A DNA stretch of 64,000 bases. Source: Comamonadaceae bacterium. GTDB taxonomy: Bacteria > Pseudomonadota > Gammaproteobacteria > Burkholderiales > Burkholderiaceae_C. Made by a program: the position numbers and the translations under genes. Below the pieces are notes generated by a model. It made no database searches. It had not been told where the DNA came from and saw only the letters and a program-made list of their open reading frames with translations. Of this stretch, positions 53,399 to 61,991 are shown piece after piece. The stretch covers positions 45,595-109,594 of the forward strand of contig JAECRA010000004.1 of assembly GCA_015999985.1 (NCBI GenBank), given 5' to 3'. Each line of letters starts with the position of its first letter. The first letter of the stretch is position 1.

Positions 53399-54799
53399 TC
53401 AGCTCTGGTCAAAAGCCATCAAGAACGGTTGTGCGGCCTGGTACGGCGCCCAATCTTCCACGTCTGGTGCGCCTCGTTTGGCGAAGCTCAGGATCGCGTG
53501 GCTGAAACGCGCCGCCAAGGGCTTGAGTTCTTCAATGTCAAAGCCCTCCAGCATGGGTGCGTCAGACCATTGCTCCAGGTTGTCAAAGAAGAACGGCAGG
53601 TCCAGGCAATGCGGTGCGTACAGCGATGGCTGTCTTGTCTGCAGATCAAATCGGTAGGCATAGACACGGGCCTGGTCTGCGACATAGTCGGCGACGCGAA
53701 GCGCGGGCCCGACAAACAACTCGTCCGATATGCCATCGACCCATTGCGTACACGGTTTGGCACCGGGCCTGCGAGATGCGGTCAACCTGTAGGTGTGTGC
53801 AGCACTCGAGCCGTGTGTGGCTTGGTACCACGCAGTCACACTCTCGGGGTCATTCCTGATCTGCTCCGAGGACCGCCAATAAAACGCCGCCGTCTCTTCT
53901 CGGGTAAATCCGATCAGCATTTCCGAGCAATGCGTGGACGCGGGTTCGTCCACAGGCCCAAGCAGCGTTGTCTCGTCGACATAAGGCCGAAAGATGGGTG
54001 AGATGGAGCCCGCCACTGCACGGCCCTTGCTCAATGTTCCCACTGCTTCAAGGATTTTTTCTGAACTGACCGAAGCAAGGTCTTTAACGTCACTCACGCC
54101 CAGTAGACGCATCAGATCATTCGTGCTTTGCTCAGCCTCCTTCAGCGAGGAATGAATTTCCCCGGGATAGCTCATCAGGATGGCTCTCTTGAACAGACCT
54201 TTGGCCTCATTCGATTTGGCCAGGGCCAGCGTCAAGAATGCGCCTGCGGACTGCCCCGCCAGCGTGACCTTGGAAGAGTCGCCCCCGAAAGCCTGAATGT
54301 TGGACGAGACCCACCGCAGCCCGGCGAGAACATCGAGGATGGCGTTGTTGCGAGGAACTTCAGGGTTGGCGATATTTCCCCAGGCCCCCAAGCGATAGTT
54401 CATCGTCACGACGACGACTTCTCCCTTGGACGCCAGACGAGCGCCGTCATACCAGCGTACCCCTCCGCCTGAGGTGAATCCTCCACCATGAATAAAGACG
54501 ATCACAGGAAGCCCATTCGCTCCTGCTGGCGCGCTGATGTTCAAGGTGAACGCTTGATCGGATTGCACGTGCGCTTCTACGGCCCTGCCCATGATGGAGG
54601 CCAGCCGGCTCTCAGGCTGCGGAAACACAGCCGCCTGCTGAGTGCAATCGAGAATGTGGGCCCAAGGCTTGATCGCCGACACTGCACCAAAACTGCCCAA
54701 GGGACCGACGGCTTCCCCGTACGGAATGCCGCGATACGTTTCAACCCCTGCTTCCAAGACACCTTGAACTTTACCGAACGACGTTTGCACAACTGGCAT
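53399..54799 (-). CDS. type-B carboxylesterase (alpha/beta hydrolase)
   Basis: 466 residues from MPVVQTSFGKVQGVLEAGVE. Oxyanion loop VFIHGGGFTSGGG, nucleophile in VTLAGQSAGAFLTLALA (GQSAG near residue 190; usual GESAG), and a C-terminal His region with LPFFFDNLEQW. No signal peptide seen, so cytoplasmic. It cleaves carboxylic esters of unknown substrate. The track's GTG start adds six residues; the ATG is preferred. First gene of the esterase-Bug-VOC operon, divergent from LysR. Confidence 0.88.
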   Translation of the reverse strand: MPVVQTSFGKVQGVLEAGVETYRGIPYGEAVGPLGSFGAVSAIKPWAHILDCTQQAAVFPQPESRLASIMGRAVEAHVQSDQAFTLNISAPAGANGLPVIVFIHGGGFTSGGGVRWYDGARLASKGEVVVVTMNYRLGAWGNIANPEVPRNNAILDVLAGLRWVSSNIQAFGGDSSKVTLAGQSAGAFLTLALAKSNEAKGLFKRAILMSYPGEIHSSLKEAEQSTNDLMRLLGVSDVKDLASVSSEKILEAVGTLSKGRAVAGSISPIFRPYVDETTLLGPVDEPASTHCSEMLIGFTREETAAFYWRSSEQIRNDPESVTAWYQATHGSSAAHTYRLTASRRPGAKPCTQWVDGISDELFVGPALRVADYVADQARVYAYRFDLQTRQPSLYAPHCLDLPFFFDNLEQWSDAPMLEGFDIEELKPLAARFSHAILSFAKRGAPDVEDWAPYQAAQPFLMAFDQS

Positions 54800-54882
54800 T
54801 GGCCTTGAACCCTTCACTGTTTGCTGAGGTCAATTCTCAACAGTGCTAACGTGACGGTAAAGTGAATTTTTGGGAGCATCAG

Positions 54883-55845
54883 ATGAAGAATGTTCACATC
54901 GAGGGCAAGGCCATACCCGATGATGAAAGGATCGTGAGCCGGCTGAAGATGCGGCATCTCTCTGTCGTTCTGGCGATTGCCCGTGCGGGCAGCCTGCAAA
55001 AGGCAAGCCAGGAACTGGCGCTCAGTCAGTCCGCAGTGTCCAAGACATTGACTGAAGCGGAAGAGCTCGTGGGTCTGAAGTTATTCGAACGATCTGCCAA
55101 TGGCGTGAGGCCCACCCTGGTGGGCGAAGTCATCATCAGGTACAGCGCCAATGTCACTGCGAATACCAAGCAGGCGTCGGATGAGTTTCGCGCGTTGCTG
55201 CGTGGAGAGTCCGGAAAGTTGACGGTAGGTATCTTCACACCCGTGGCTTGGTGGGACGCGCTGTCTTCCTGCATCTACGATTTTCAGAAGCTGGCGCCCA
55301 TGGCGCGCCTTACGATTCGCCAGGGCGGCATTGAAGATCTCATGGCTTCGCTTCGCGACAACGAATTGGACATCGTGCTGGGGCGCTGGAACGAGGAACG
55401 TCCGCCTGGCAACATTTCGGTCGTTCCCTTGCTGGATGACGGTGGTCCGAGGTTCGTCACGCGCGCCGACCACCCTCTCATCGGAGGGCCAGTCTCTATG
55501 GAGCAATTGATGGCGTTTCCGTGGTTTCTTCCAGAGCCGCCCAATATCTTGCTGACCGCGCTGGAAGCCACTTTGGAGGCTGCAGGCCTGTCGCTGCCGA
55601 ATCGAGTCATCTACTCACACGCCTACACCATCAACCTCGCAGTATGTGAGCGAACAGACATGATCTCCATCTTGCCCGCTTACGTCCTTCCAAGGATCCG
55701 GACCTTGTATGGGCTGCGACCATTGGAGATTGATCTGCCGTTGAAGACCGTTCCCCTCTCTGCGTTTCTGAACGCTGACAAGCCCATAGAGCCCACCACC
55801 AAGAAATTCCTTGATCGGCTCAAGGAAATCAGCAGTGGTCCTTGA
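54883..55845 (+). CDS. LysR-family transcriptional regulator
   Basis: 320 residues from MKNVHIEGKAIPDDER, with GGGAG 7 nt upstream (the track's GTG seven codons earlier is rejected). The winged helix reads LKMRHLSVVLAIARAGSLQKASQELALSQSAVSKTLTEAEELVG, starting later than usual because of a 25-residue N-terminal extension. The effector domain has LPAYVLPRIRTLYGLRP. Divergent from the esterase operon, whose activator it probably is. Confidence 0.9.
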   Translation: MKNVHIEGKAIPDDERIVSRLKMRHLSVVLAIARAGSLQKASQELALSQSAVSKTLTEAEELVGLKLFERSANGVRPTLVGEVIIRYSANVTANTKQASDEFRALLRGESGKLTVGIFTPVAWWDALSSCIYDFQKLAPMARLTIRQGGIEDLMASLRDNELDIVLGRWNEERPPGNISVVPLLDDGGPRFVTRADHPLIGGPVSMEQLMAFPWFLPEPPNILLTALEATLEAAGLSLPNRVIYSHAYTINLAVCERTDMISILPAYVLPRIRTLYGLRPLEIDLPLKTVPLSAFLNADKPIEPTTKKFLDRLKEISSGP

Positions 55846-55857
55846 CATGCCCTGAGA

Positions 55858-56106
55858 ATGAAGAATCGAGTCATCGCCCGATTTGCTTGCAAGCTCACAG
55901 CCGTGCTGTTCATGTTGCTTGCGCTATGGTGCTTGCTATGGGTTGCATCCTCGTGGAGCATGGCTTTTTCCGAATGCTCCGGGACCTATGACCTGTTTTC
56001 CCCAAATCCGCGTTGCCGACAACCAGCCATCGCAGGTTTACTGGCATTGGCAAGTTTTATCGGGGCTGTCGTCGCGCTTGTCGTTGCACGCCGGTTCCGC
56101 AACTAG
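55858..56106 (+). CDS. small membrane protein, two TM helices, function unknown
   Basis: 82 residues: MKNRVIARFACKLTAVLFML, first TM about residues 13-32, a loop with ECSGTYDLFSPNPRC (two cysteines that could bridge) and a second TM IAGLLALASFIGAVVALVV. No family recognised. It starts 12 bp after the LysR stop, so may be transcribed with it. Coding is likely from the amphipathic pattern and ending RRFRN. Confidence 0.55.
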   Translation: MKNRVIARFACKLTAVLFMLLALWCLLWVASSWSMAFSECSGTYDLFSPNPRCRQPAIAGLLALASFIGAVVALVVARRFRN

Positions 56107-56181
56107 GAACCCCATCAAGGTCCTTATGGCTTTATCGCCTGCATGTCTATTGCTTGCGCTTAGCGCTTTCATTGCGAAACG

Positions 56182-56439
56182 ATGAAGAAAAGATTTCTCT
56201 CGATTGTTACCCCGCTCGCGGCAACGACCCTGGGCGTCATGACCTATCTTGTTTTAGCTTATCTATCAAATATTCCACGCCTGACAATTTATATCGCGAT
56301 CCTAGTCGGACTTGTGCTTGCTTTTTTCGAAGTGCAGCTAATTCGGAAGCTTCCGCTCGACTTCATTCAATACAACCTGCTGGATGGAAAAATCTTTCCA
56401 TTTTTCTCAATAGGTATTGCCACAGGCATGATCCTTTGA
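56182..56439 (+). CDS. small hydrophobic protein, function unknown
   Basis: 85 residues, MKKRFLSIVTPLAATTLGVM, with about three hydrophobic stretches (TYLVLAYLS, YIAILVGLVLAFFE, FFSIGIATGMIL). A tiny in-frame-different ORF just before it (56126-56185, MALSPACLLLALSAFIAKR) ends with a TGA that overlaps this ATG by 4 bp, a coupling-like arrangement, though it may be chance. No homologue recognised. The following 225 bp (56440-56664) show nothing. Confidence 0.45.
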   Translation: MKKRFLSIVTPLAATTLGVMTYLVLAYLSNIPRLTIYIAILVGLVLAFFEVQLIRKLPLDFIQYNLLDGKIFPFFSIGIATGMIL

Positions 56440-56664
56440 AAAGAATAGAGGCACGCTGCGAATGATCGTCAAAATGGCGGTGCCCTTGGTGCAGTCTGTT
56501 TTGTTGTGTCTGCAACAAGCCAACGCGCTGGGCTGGAATTGGGCGGCGGCTGCCATCGCGTGGGTCGTCCCGCCTGCAAAAGGCTCGCTCCGCCAACTGC
56601 TATGTCCCAAGAACTCATAACCCACAGCTCACTCTGGCACCGTTCGCCGCTTGAAATGAATATT

Positions 56665-57348
56665 TCACGAACGGCTAAGGAGTCGGTCCAGATACACGCT
56701 GTAGAGTTCTCTGGATTCCTGCTTGAACATACGTATGCGCCCCGTGTGGCTCAGAACCAGCAGGCCCACCGCGTAGGCGAACAAGGCTGTGACCTCGGCC
56801 AGGGCTTTCTCTGGTGAAAGGCCAAGGGCTTCCAAGCCTTGCTGGATGGGCTGCAGCGAGTCTCTCAGTCGTTTGTTGAGGCTTTCATTCAAGGCAGGCG
56901 TGAGACCTCGTGGCTGCATACCCTGGAACAGATAGAACCCCAGATCGAGATCCCTGGGGTTCTCGCGGTAGAAATTAAAGAAGGCTTCAGCGGCGGCTCG
57001 TGTCGTCTTGGCCGCTGCGCGGCTTGATTTTGACGCTGCCAGCGTGACACGTTCGTTCAACCGCTCCAGCGACTCCCCGAGCAGAGCGCCATAGACCTCT
57101 TCCTTGCTCGTGAAATAACTGTAGATCGCACCTGGTGTGTAGCCCGCCTGCTGTGCAATCTCTCTGATGCTGGTGCCTTCCAGACCGCGCTCAAAAAAGA
57201 CCTTGCGCGCCGCATCAAGCACCAAGGCGCGGCGGACATCCACCAGAGCCTTTTGCCGCTCTTCTTTGGCGTTACGAGCCGCCTTTGCAGGCTTCTTGCC
57301 GGCCGGTGCGCGTACACCTGAGGTATCTGGAGTTTCCGTTAAAGCCAT
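56665..57348 (-). CDS. TetR-family transcriptional regulator
   Basis: 227 residues from MALTETPDTSGVRAPAGK (ATG at 57348; the track's TTG is two codons earlier). A basic, Ala/Lys-rich N-terminal tail precedes the helix-turn-helix: ALVLDAARKVFFERGLEGTSIREIAQQAGYTPGAIYSYFTSKEEVYG. The ligand domain contains FFNFYRENPRDLDLGFYLFQ. Divergent from the HpaB/AbfD-family gene and probably its repressor through the palindrome at 57368. Confidence 0.9.
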   Translation of the reverse strand: MALTETPDTSGVRAPAGKKPAKAARNAKEERQKALVDVRRALVLDAARKVFFERGLEGTSIREIAQQAGYTPGAIYSYFTSKEEVYGALLGESLERLNERVTLAASKSSRAAAKTTRAAAEAFFNFYRENPRDLDLGFYLFQGMQPRGLTPALNESLNKRLRDSLQPIQQGLEALGLSPEKALAEVTALFAYAVGLLVLSHTGRIRMFKQESRELYSVYLDRLLSRS

Positions 57349-57367
57349 GTGCAAATTCTACTATTGA

Positions 57368-57379
57368 TCAATTAATTGA
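57368..57379. promoter_or_regulatory. palindrome TCAATTAATTGA in a divergent promoter
   Basis: A perfect 12-bp palindrome centred in the 72-bp gap between the TetR gene and the HpaB/AbfD-like gene, in AT-rich DNA. Candidate TetR operator controlling both directions; short enough that chance is possible. Confidence 0.4.
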
Positions 57380-57420
57380 ACAGTGTTTAAATTACGGAAC
57401 TCACGATAAGGACAAAGACA

Positions 57421-59049
57421 ATGGACAAGACGACGCTCGCTTTCCCGAAGTCAAAGCTCATGACCGGCGATGAGTACCGCGAGTCGCTCAGGCGCTATAA
57501 GCCTGTCGTCTATGTAGACGGGCGGCTGGTAGACAGTGTGGCCGACGAACCCTCATTCGCGCCGGGGGTCAATGCCTTGGCGTTCACTTACGACTTTGCC
57601 CTGGACCCGCAATACGCCCCCATCGCCCTGGCCACTCAGACCTTCCGAGGCAAAGTGGTCAACCGGATGCTGCATGTCAATGAGTCGGCGGGTGACTTGT
57701 TGAACAAGCTTGAAGCTGTCCGGGTGCTCTGCCAGGAAACCGGTTGCGCTCAGCGCTATCTGGCGCACGACGCCATGAATGGCCTCTACCAGGCCGTGGC
57801 CCATATCGACGACGCCAGGGGTACGACCGAGCACCGAGACCGCTTCGCGGCCTACCTGGCCGAGGTGCAGGACCGCGATTTGTCACTCGGCATTGCCATG
57901 ACCGATGCCAAGGGAGACCGCAGCAGAAAGCCCCACCAGCAGTCCAACCCGGACACCTATGTCCATGTGGTCGAGCGCAACGCCAAAGGCATCGTGATCA
58001 GCGGCACCAAGGCCATCGTGACGGGAGGGCCCTACATGCACGAACTGCTGGTGATGCCCAGCCGCAACATGGGGCCTGAAGACGAAGCATTTGCCGTCTG
58101 CTGCGCGGTGCCGGTGGATGCTGCGGGGATCACCATGATTTCGAGGCCCGCAGGCCGGCCTGGCGAAAAGCTGGAACATGGCGATGCCTTGTTTTCACGC
58201 AAATACGGCCAGGCCACTGCCGTGGTCATCTTTGACCAGGTCTTTGTGCCATGGGACCGTGTCTTCTACGCAGGCGAGTGGGAATACAGCCATGTACTGA
58301 CTTACAGTTACGCCACCCACCACCGGCACAGCTGCATCGCAGCGCGTGCGGGGTTTGGCGATCTACTCATCGGCGCGGGTGCCTTGATGTGCGAAGCCAA
58401 TGGCCTGGACCCCGCCACGAAGAGCAATCTGCGTGACCCGATGGTCGAGCTCATCAAGATCACGGAAGGCTTTTACGCATGTGGGGTGGCCGCGAGTGTG
58501 TATGCCACCAAGGATGAGCACAGTGGCTCTTTCATGCCCGAGCCTGTGTTCAGCAATATTGGCAAGCTCTTGCTGGCCACGCAGATCTACGACATGCACC
58601 GCCTGGCGCATGAGGTCTCTGGTGGCCTCATTGTTGCCCTGCCCGGCCCGGACGAAGATCACAACCCTGCCACCGCCGCCAAGCTGTCGGAGGTGTTGCA
58701 GGCCAATACCAGCGTCCCCTATGAAAAGCGTATCCAGACCGCGCGTTTCATTGAAGACCTGACGGCGTCCTATCAGGGCGGCTGGTATTCGGTCATCAGC
58801 TTGCATGGCGGCGGCTCTCCCGCCGCGATGAAGCAGGAAATCTGGCGCAACTACCCCGTCGGCTCGAAGGTGGAATTGGTAGAGCGCTTGTTAGACCGAG
58901 GCGTTCTGCACGACGAGACACGCGCCATCACGAAGAACCGCCAGCCCGGCCGCTGTTGTGACACGGGTTGTACTACGCCAGGTCAGCCCGTGATGGTGCC
59001 TCTGCCTTTGAGCACCAAGGCGGCAGACTCGACGGAATCAGGCGCTTGA
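57421..59049 (+). CDS. 4-hydroxyphenylacetate 3-hydroxylase / 4-hydroxybutyryl-CoA dehydratase family protein
   Basis: 542 residues of the HpaB/AbfD flavoprotein family: LMTGDEYRESLRRYKPVVYVDG at the start, MTDAKGDRSRKPHQQSNPD in the FAD region, FDQVFVPWDRVFYAGEWEYS in the middle. Its closest layout is AbfD-like (DAMNGLY, HHRHS, GDLLIGAGALM), yet of the four 4Fe-4S ligands known in AbfD only the first Cys (TGCAQRY) and the His (HHRHS) appear kept; Cys at the second and fourth sites read Tyr and Ala. This argues for an oxygen-using hydroxylase or another reaction. A CCDTGC cluster near the C-terminus is unusual. Controlled by the divergent TetR. Confidence 0.8.
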   Translation: MDKTTLAFPKSKLMTGDEYRESLRRYKPVVYVDGRLVDSVADEPSFAPGVNALAFTYDFALDPQYAPIALATQTFRGKVVNRMLHVNESAGDLLNKLEAVRVLCQETGCAQRYLAHDAMNGLYQAVAHIDDARGTTEHRDRFAAYLAEVQDRDLSLGIAMTDAKGDRSRKPHQQSNPDTYVHVVERNAKGIVISGTKAIVTGGPYMHELLVMPSRNMGPEDEAFAVCCAVPVDAAGITMISRPAGRPGEKLEHGDALFSRKYGQATAVVIFDQVFVPWDRVFYAGEWEYSHVLTYSYATHHRHSCIAARAGFGDLLIGAGALMCEANGLDPATKSNLRDPMVELIKITEGFYACGVAASVYATKDEHSGSFMPEPVFSNIGKLLLATQIYDMHRLAHEVSGGLIVALPGPDEDHNPATAAKLSEVLQANTSVPYEKRIQTARFIEDLTASYQGGWYSVISLHGGGSPAAMKQEIWRNYPVGSKVELVERLLDRGVLHDETRAITKNRQPGRCCDTGCTTPGQPVMVPLPLSTKAADSTESGA

Positions 59050-59174
59050 AAAACCATCGGGGCGCATGGACTTGATCCCATACACCCCGATAGCCCAAGA
59101 AATCGCCCTGGCTGGCATGAACCCGTCATTAAAACGCGTTTTCACCTTTCAGGGCGTGAAGCAAACCACCGTGA

Positions 59175-60497
59175 TTAGACCTTGCCTTTGCGCAGGCGCA
59201 CGGCACCTCCCACCAACGCGGCCAGGGCCAGCAACATCCAGGGTGAATCTACCGGCACAGCGGCGGGAGTCACTACAGCAGTCGTGGAGCGGCTGGTGTC
59301 GGTGGCTGTGTTGTTTCCGGGCACTGGATCCACCATGTCTGGAGGCAAGGAAACCGTAACCGTATTCGCCAAGGTGGTGCCCGTGTAGCTGGTGGGCACA
59401 GCCAGCGTCAACGTATAGGTTGCGATACCACCATTCAGCAAAGTAACGGATGTGTCTTGAATCGCGCCTGATCCGCTGGCGGCGCAAGTGGAGCCGGAGC
59501 TGGCAGAGCACACCCAGTTCGCACTGACGATGCCAGAGGGCAAGGGATCACTTACCGTGACGCCCGCGGCTGCATCAGGCCCATTATTGGTCACCACGAT
59601 GGTGTAGACCGAATTGGTACCGGGTGTGAAGCTGGCGCTGTTGTCAGTCTTGGTGACGGCCAGATCTGCCTGAGCAGGTGCGACGTTGGCCACTGCTGCA
59701 TTTGGGCAGCTCGCGCCATCGTTGCTTCCTGACGACGGAGCCGCGGAGAGGAAGGTTCGCTGGCCTGTAGCGAGATTGATCTTGAACAGACCGGAGCCGT
59801 CATTGGCAACGCCGAAAAGGCCATTAGTGCCGGAGAATTGAGCGCCCAACACGCCACCTGTGTTGTCTGGCGAACCAATCGGCAAAGTCTGGCCCAGATT
59901 GGCGCCTGGAGTGACGTTGATGGAAAAAAGCTGACCGTTGTCCGCAGTGGAGTACAGCATGCTGCCCACCCACCCCATGTCGGACGTCGTGAAAGAAGTG
60001 GACAAATTGATCGCAGTAGCCGTCGGGGTGGGCGCCAGCACATCAATAGCGTAGATCACGTTGGTGTTGCCGAACGGCTTGACGTAGTACACACCGCTGC
60101 TGCTGAATGTGCCGGTGTTGTAGGGCTGGTTGGGCAGATTGGCAACAGTGCCCAAAGACGTGGCCGCACCGGGTGTGGCGCCGTCACCGGCCACACGGAA
60201 CAACTCGTTAGCACTCAGGCCGTACAACTGGTCGTCCGTCGGGTTGTAGCCGGTCGCGTTGTAAAGCGTGGTGGTAGCACCAGGCGAAGTGAACGCCACC
60301 GGAAGGCCCGGCGGGCTGATGTAGAGCTCCATCGAACTCGGAGGAGGGCCGCCGAGGCCTTGCGACAAATAAAGAGCGCCATCACACGTCAATGCCGACG
60401 CAGAGAACGATGCAGCGACGCCGAAAGCGCCCATAGCTGCCGAGACCAGTGTACGAGCCAAGGGCCCGCGCTTGCCTTTGAACGAACCTTGATCCAT
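59175..60497 (-). CDS. secreted DUF11-type repeat protein with IPTL-CTERM-like sorting tail
   Basis: 440 residues from MDQGSFKGKRGPLARTLVSA with a signal peptide ending near FSASALT. Residues about 20-260 form a propeller-like block (DGALYLSQGLGG, NPTDDQLYGLSANELFRVAG, VYYVKPFGNTNVIYAIDV, LFKINLATGQRT). Then a DUF11 module: ADLAVTKTDNSASFTPGTNSVYTIVVTNNGPDAA. The C-terminus PVDSPWMLLALAALVGGAVRLRKGK is a short linker, hydrophobic helix and basic end, i.e. a sorting tail for an exosortase-like system. Likely cell-surface protein. Confidence 0.85.
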   Translation of the reverse strand: MDQGSFKGKRGPLARTLVSAAMGAFGVAASFSASALTCDGALYLSQGLGGPPPSSMELYISPPGLPVAFTSPGATTTLYNATGYNPTDDQLYGLSANELFRVAGDGATPGAATSLGTVANLPNQPYNTGTFSSSGVYYVKPFGNTNVIYAIDVLAPTPTATAINLSTSFTTSDMGWVGSMLYSTADNGQLFSINVTPGANLGQTLPIGSPDNTGGVLGAQFSGTNGLFGVANDGSGLFKINLATGQRTFLSAAPSSGSNDGASCPNAAVANVAPAQADLAVTKTDNSASFTPGTNSVYTIVVTNNGPDAAAGVTVSDPLPSGIVSANWVCSASSGSTCAASGSGAIQDTSVTLLNGGIATYTLTLAVPTSYTGTTLANTVTVSLPPDMVDPVPGNNTATDTSRSTTAVVTPAAVPVDSPWMLLALAALVGGAVRLRKGKV

Positions 60498-60794
60498 CAC
60501 ATCTACCCCTCAGTTTTTGTTACAAATCTAGTCCAAATTATGGGTACCTATGACGTAATAGAAAACGATTTTGGTTTTTTTCTTGTATTTTTGTTGGAAC
60601 CAAATCACAACAGACACATGGAAATCACATCAAATTGCAACCTGAAGAAAATCCAGTTTTAACGTTTCAAGGCCTTCCCGGCCCGCCCTGTTTAGTTAAG
60701 TCAGTTGAAGGAATGAGCTCACCCTTTCCTTAGGTTCGCGCTCAGTGGCGAGTCACGCCAGTTAGTGATGGAAAGCTGCACCTAAAATAAACTG

Positions 60795-61703
60795 ATGACT
60801 CGCTTCGACCTGCTGTCTCTACAGATGCTGCTTTTTGTCGCAGAGACGGGAAGTGTCAGTAAGGCGGCGGAAAAAGCCAACCTTACTGTCTCGGCTGTCA
60901 GCAAACGGCTGCTTGAACTCGAAGCACAACTCGGTGTAGTGCTGTTTGATCGTTTGCCGCAGGGTGTGCGATTGACGCCAGCCGGCATCGCCGCATTGCA
61001 ACGCATCAACGAGGTCATGCCTATTCTTGGCAAGCTTCAGGTGGATTTGCAGGCGTATGTCAAGGGTGACGCGGGTATTGTTCGCATTGCATCCAACACT
61101 TCCGGGATCGCCGCCGGGCTAGCGCGTGAACTGGAAAGCTTCAAGGCGCAGTATCCGCAGGTCGACCTGCGACTGGACGAGCTGACCAGTGCGCACGTCA
61201 TTGAAGCAGTTGCGGAGGGGCGTGCCGATCTTGGGATATGCGCCGCCAGCGCTCCACTGTCCTCTCTCGCGTCCGCGCCCTACCATGCGACGTCACTCGT
61301 ACTTGCTGTACCGGCAGATCACCCATTGGCAACACGCGATTCAGTCAGCTACCAGGAAAGTCTTGCCTATCCCCACATCGGACGCACGCAAGACAGTGCA
61401 CTCGCATGGTTGCCATCTGCAGCGAGGCCTGCTCCTGTTTCGCCGACTATCACGACGCTGGTGACCAGTTTCGCCGCCGTACTCGCACTGGTACGTGCCG
61501 GCACCGGGGTGGCGGTGATTCCCATCGTGGCACTCAAGAATGATTCGCTAGGCGGCATACAAATCGTCGAATTGAGCGATGAATGGATGACGATGGAGTT
61601 GGTTGTCGTCTTTGACCCGCTTCGGGTGCTGCCACCCGCTGTCTCACGCGTGCGTGCGCATCTCGCAGCGTCAACCGAAAAAGCATGCGTTGGCGGTATC
61701 TAG
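60795..61703 (+). CDS. LysR-family transcriptional regulator
   Basis: 302 residues. DNA-binding domain: FDLLSLQMLLFVAETGSVSKAAEKANLTVSAVSKRLLELEAQLG. Effector domain ends with VVFDPLRVLPPAVSRVRAH. It is convergent with the Bug-PrpF pair, separated by the inverted-repeat element, so it may or may not regulate them. The AT-rich 297-bp gap before it (60498-60794) holds its promoter and that of the DUF11 protein; nothing else is seen there. Confidence 0.92.
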   Translation: MTRFDLLSLQMLLFVAETGSVSKAAEKANLTVSAVSKRLLELEAQLGVVLFDRLPQGVRLTPAGIAALQRINEVMPILGKLQVDLQAYVKGDAGIVRIASNTSGIAAGLARELESFKAQYPQVDLRLDELTSAHVIEAVAEGRADLGICAASAPLSSLASAPYHATSLVLAVPADHPLATRDSVSYQESLAYPHIGRTQDSALAWLPSAARPAPVSPTITTLVTSFAAVLALVRAGTGVAVIPIVALKNDSLGGIQIVELSDEWMTMELVVVFDPLRVLPPAVSRVRAHLAASTEKACVGGI

Positions 61704-61707
61704 TGAG

Positions 61708-61991
61708 CTAGGGCGTGTTCACACTAAATTCACCCCCGCGCCGGGGTTTTCCGGGTCGCAGTGCGAGGCGCGTCGTGCCGCCAAGGTGCGATCCTTGGCA
61801 AGAGGCGCAACGCGGCAATGCGGCGCGGCCGGCGTAGGCCCGGAAAACCCCGGCCCGAAGGGTGAGGCTCTGGCAAACTGCACTCGGCGTTGCAAATCCT
61901 CGCCGGGTGTCCAACCCGGCTGCGGTTTGCGCCTTGATTGCAGCTCGCCAGAACCTCACGCGGGGGTGAATTTAGTGTGAACACGCCCTAG
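61708..61991. mobile_element. 284-bp element with perfect 33-bp terminal inverted repeats (MITE/REP-like)
   Basis: The left end CTAGGGCGTGTTCACACTAA and the right end TTAGTGTGAACACGCCCTAG are parts of perfect 33-bp inverted repeats (61708-61740 and 61959-61991). A second perfect pair lies inside (GCCGGGGTTTTCCGGG at 61740-61755, its complement at 61839-61854), plus a hairpin CCAAGG-N6-CCTTGG at 61781-61798. No transposase is encoded; track ORFs over it are shadows. CTAG at both tips could be a 4-bp target duplication or part of the ends. Non-autonomous element or dual palindromic repeat; it fills the convergent gap between LysR and Bug. Confidence 0.85.

Noticed and set aside
52736-54001. 421-aa plus-strand ORF opposite the Bug receptor and esterase
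   Set aside because: Antisense to two well-supported genes and lacks any domain.
59056-59091. ATCGGGG/CCCCGAT inverted repeat after the HpaB/AbfD-like gene as a terminator
   Set aside because: Loop of 22 nt and no T-run; probably chance.
61603-61984. ORFs running through the inverted-repeat element
   Set aside because: Their translations follow palindromic, GC-rich repeat DNA and match no family; no transposase motif.
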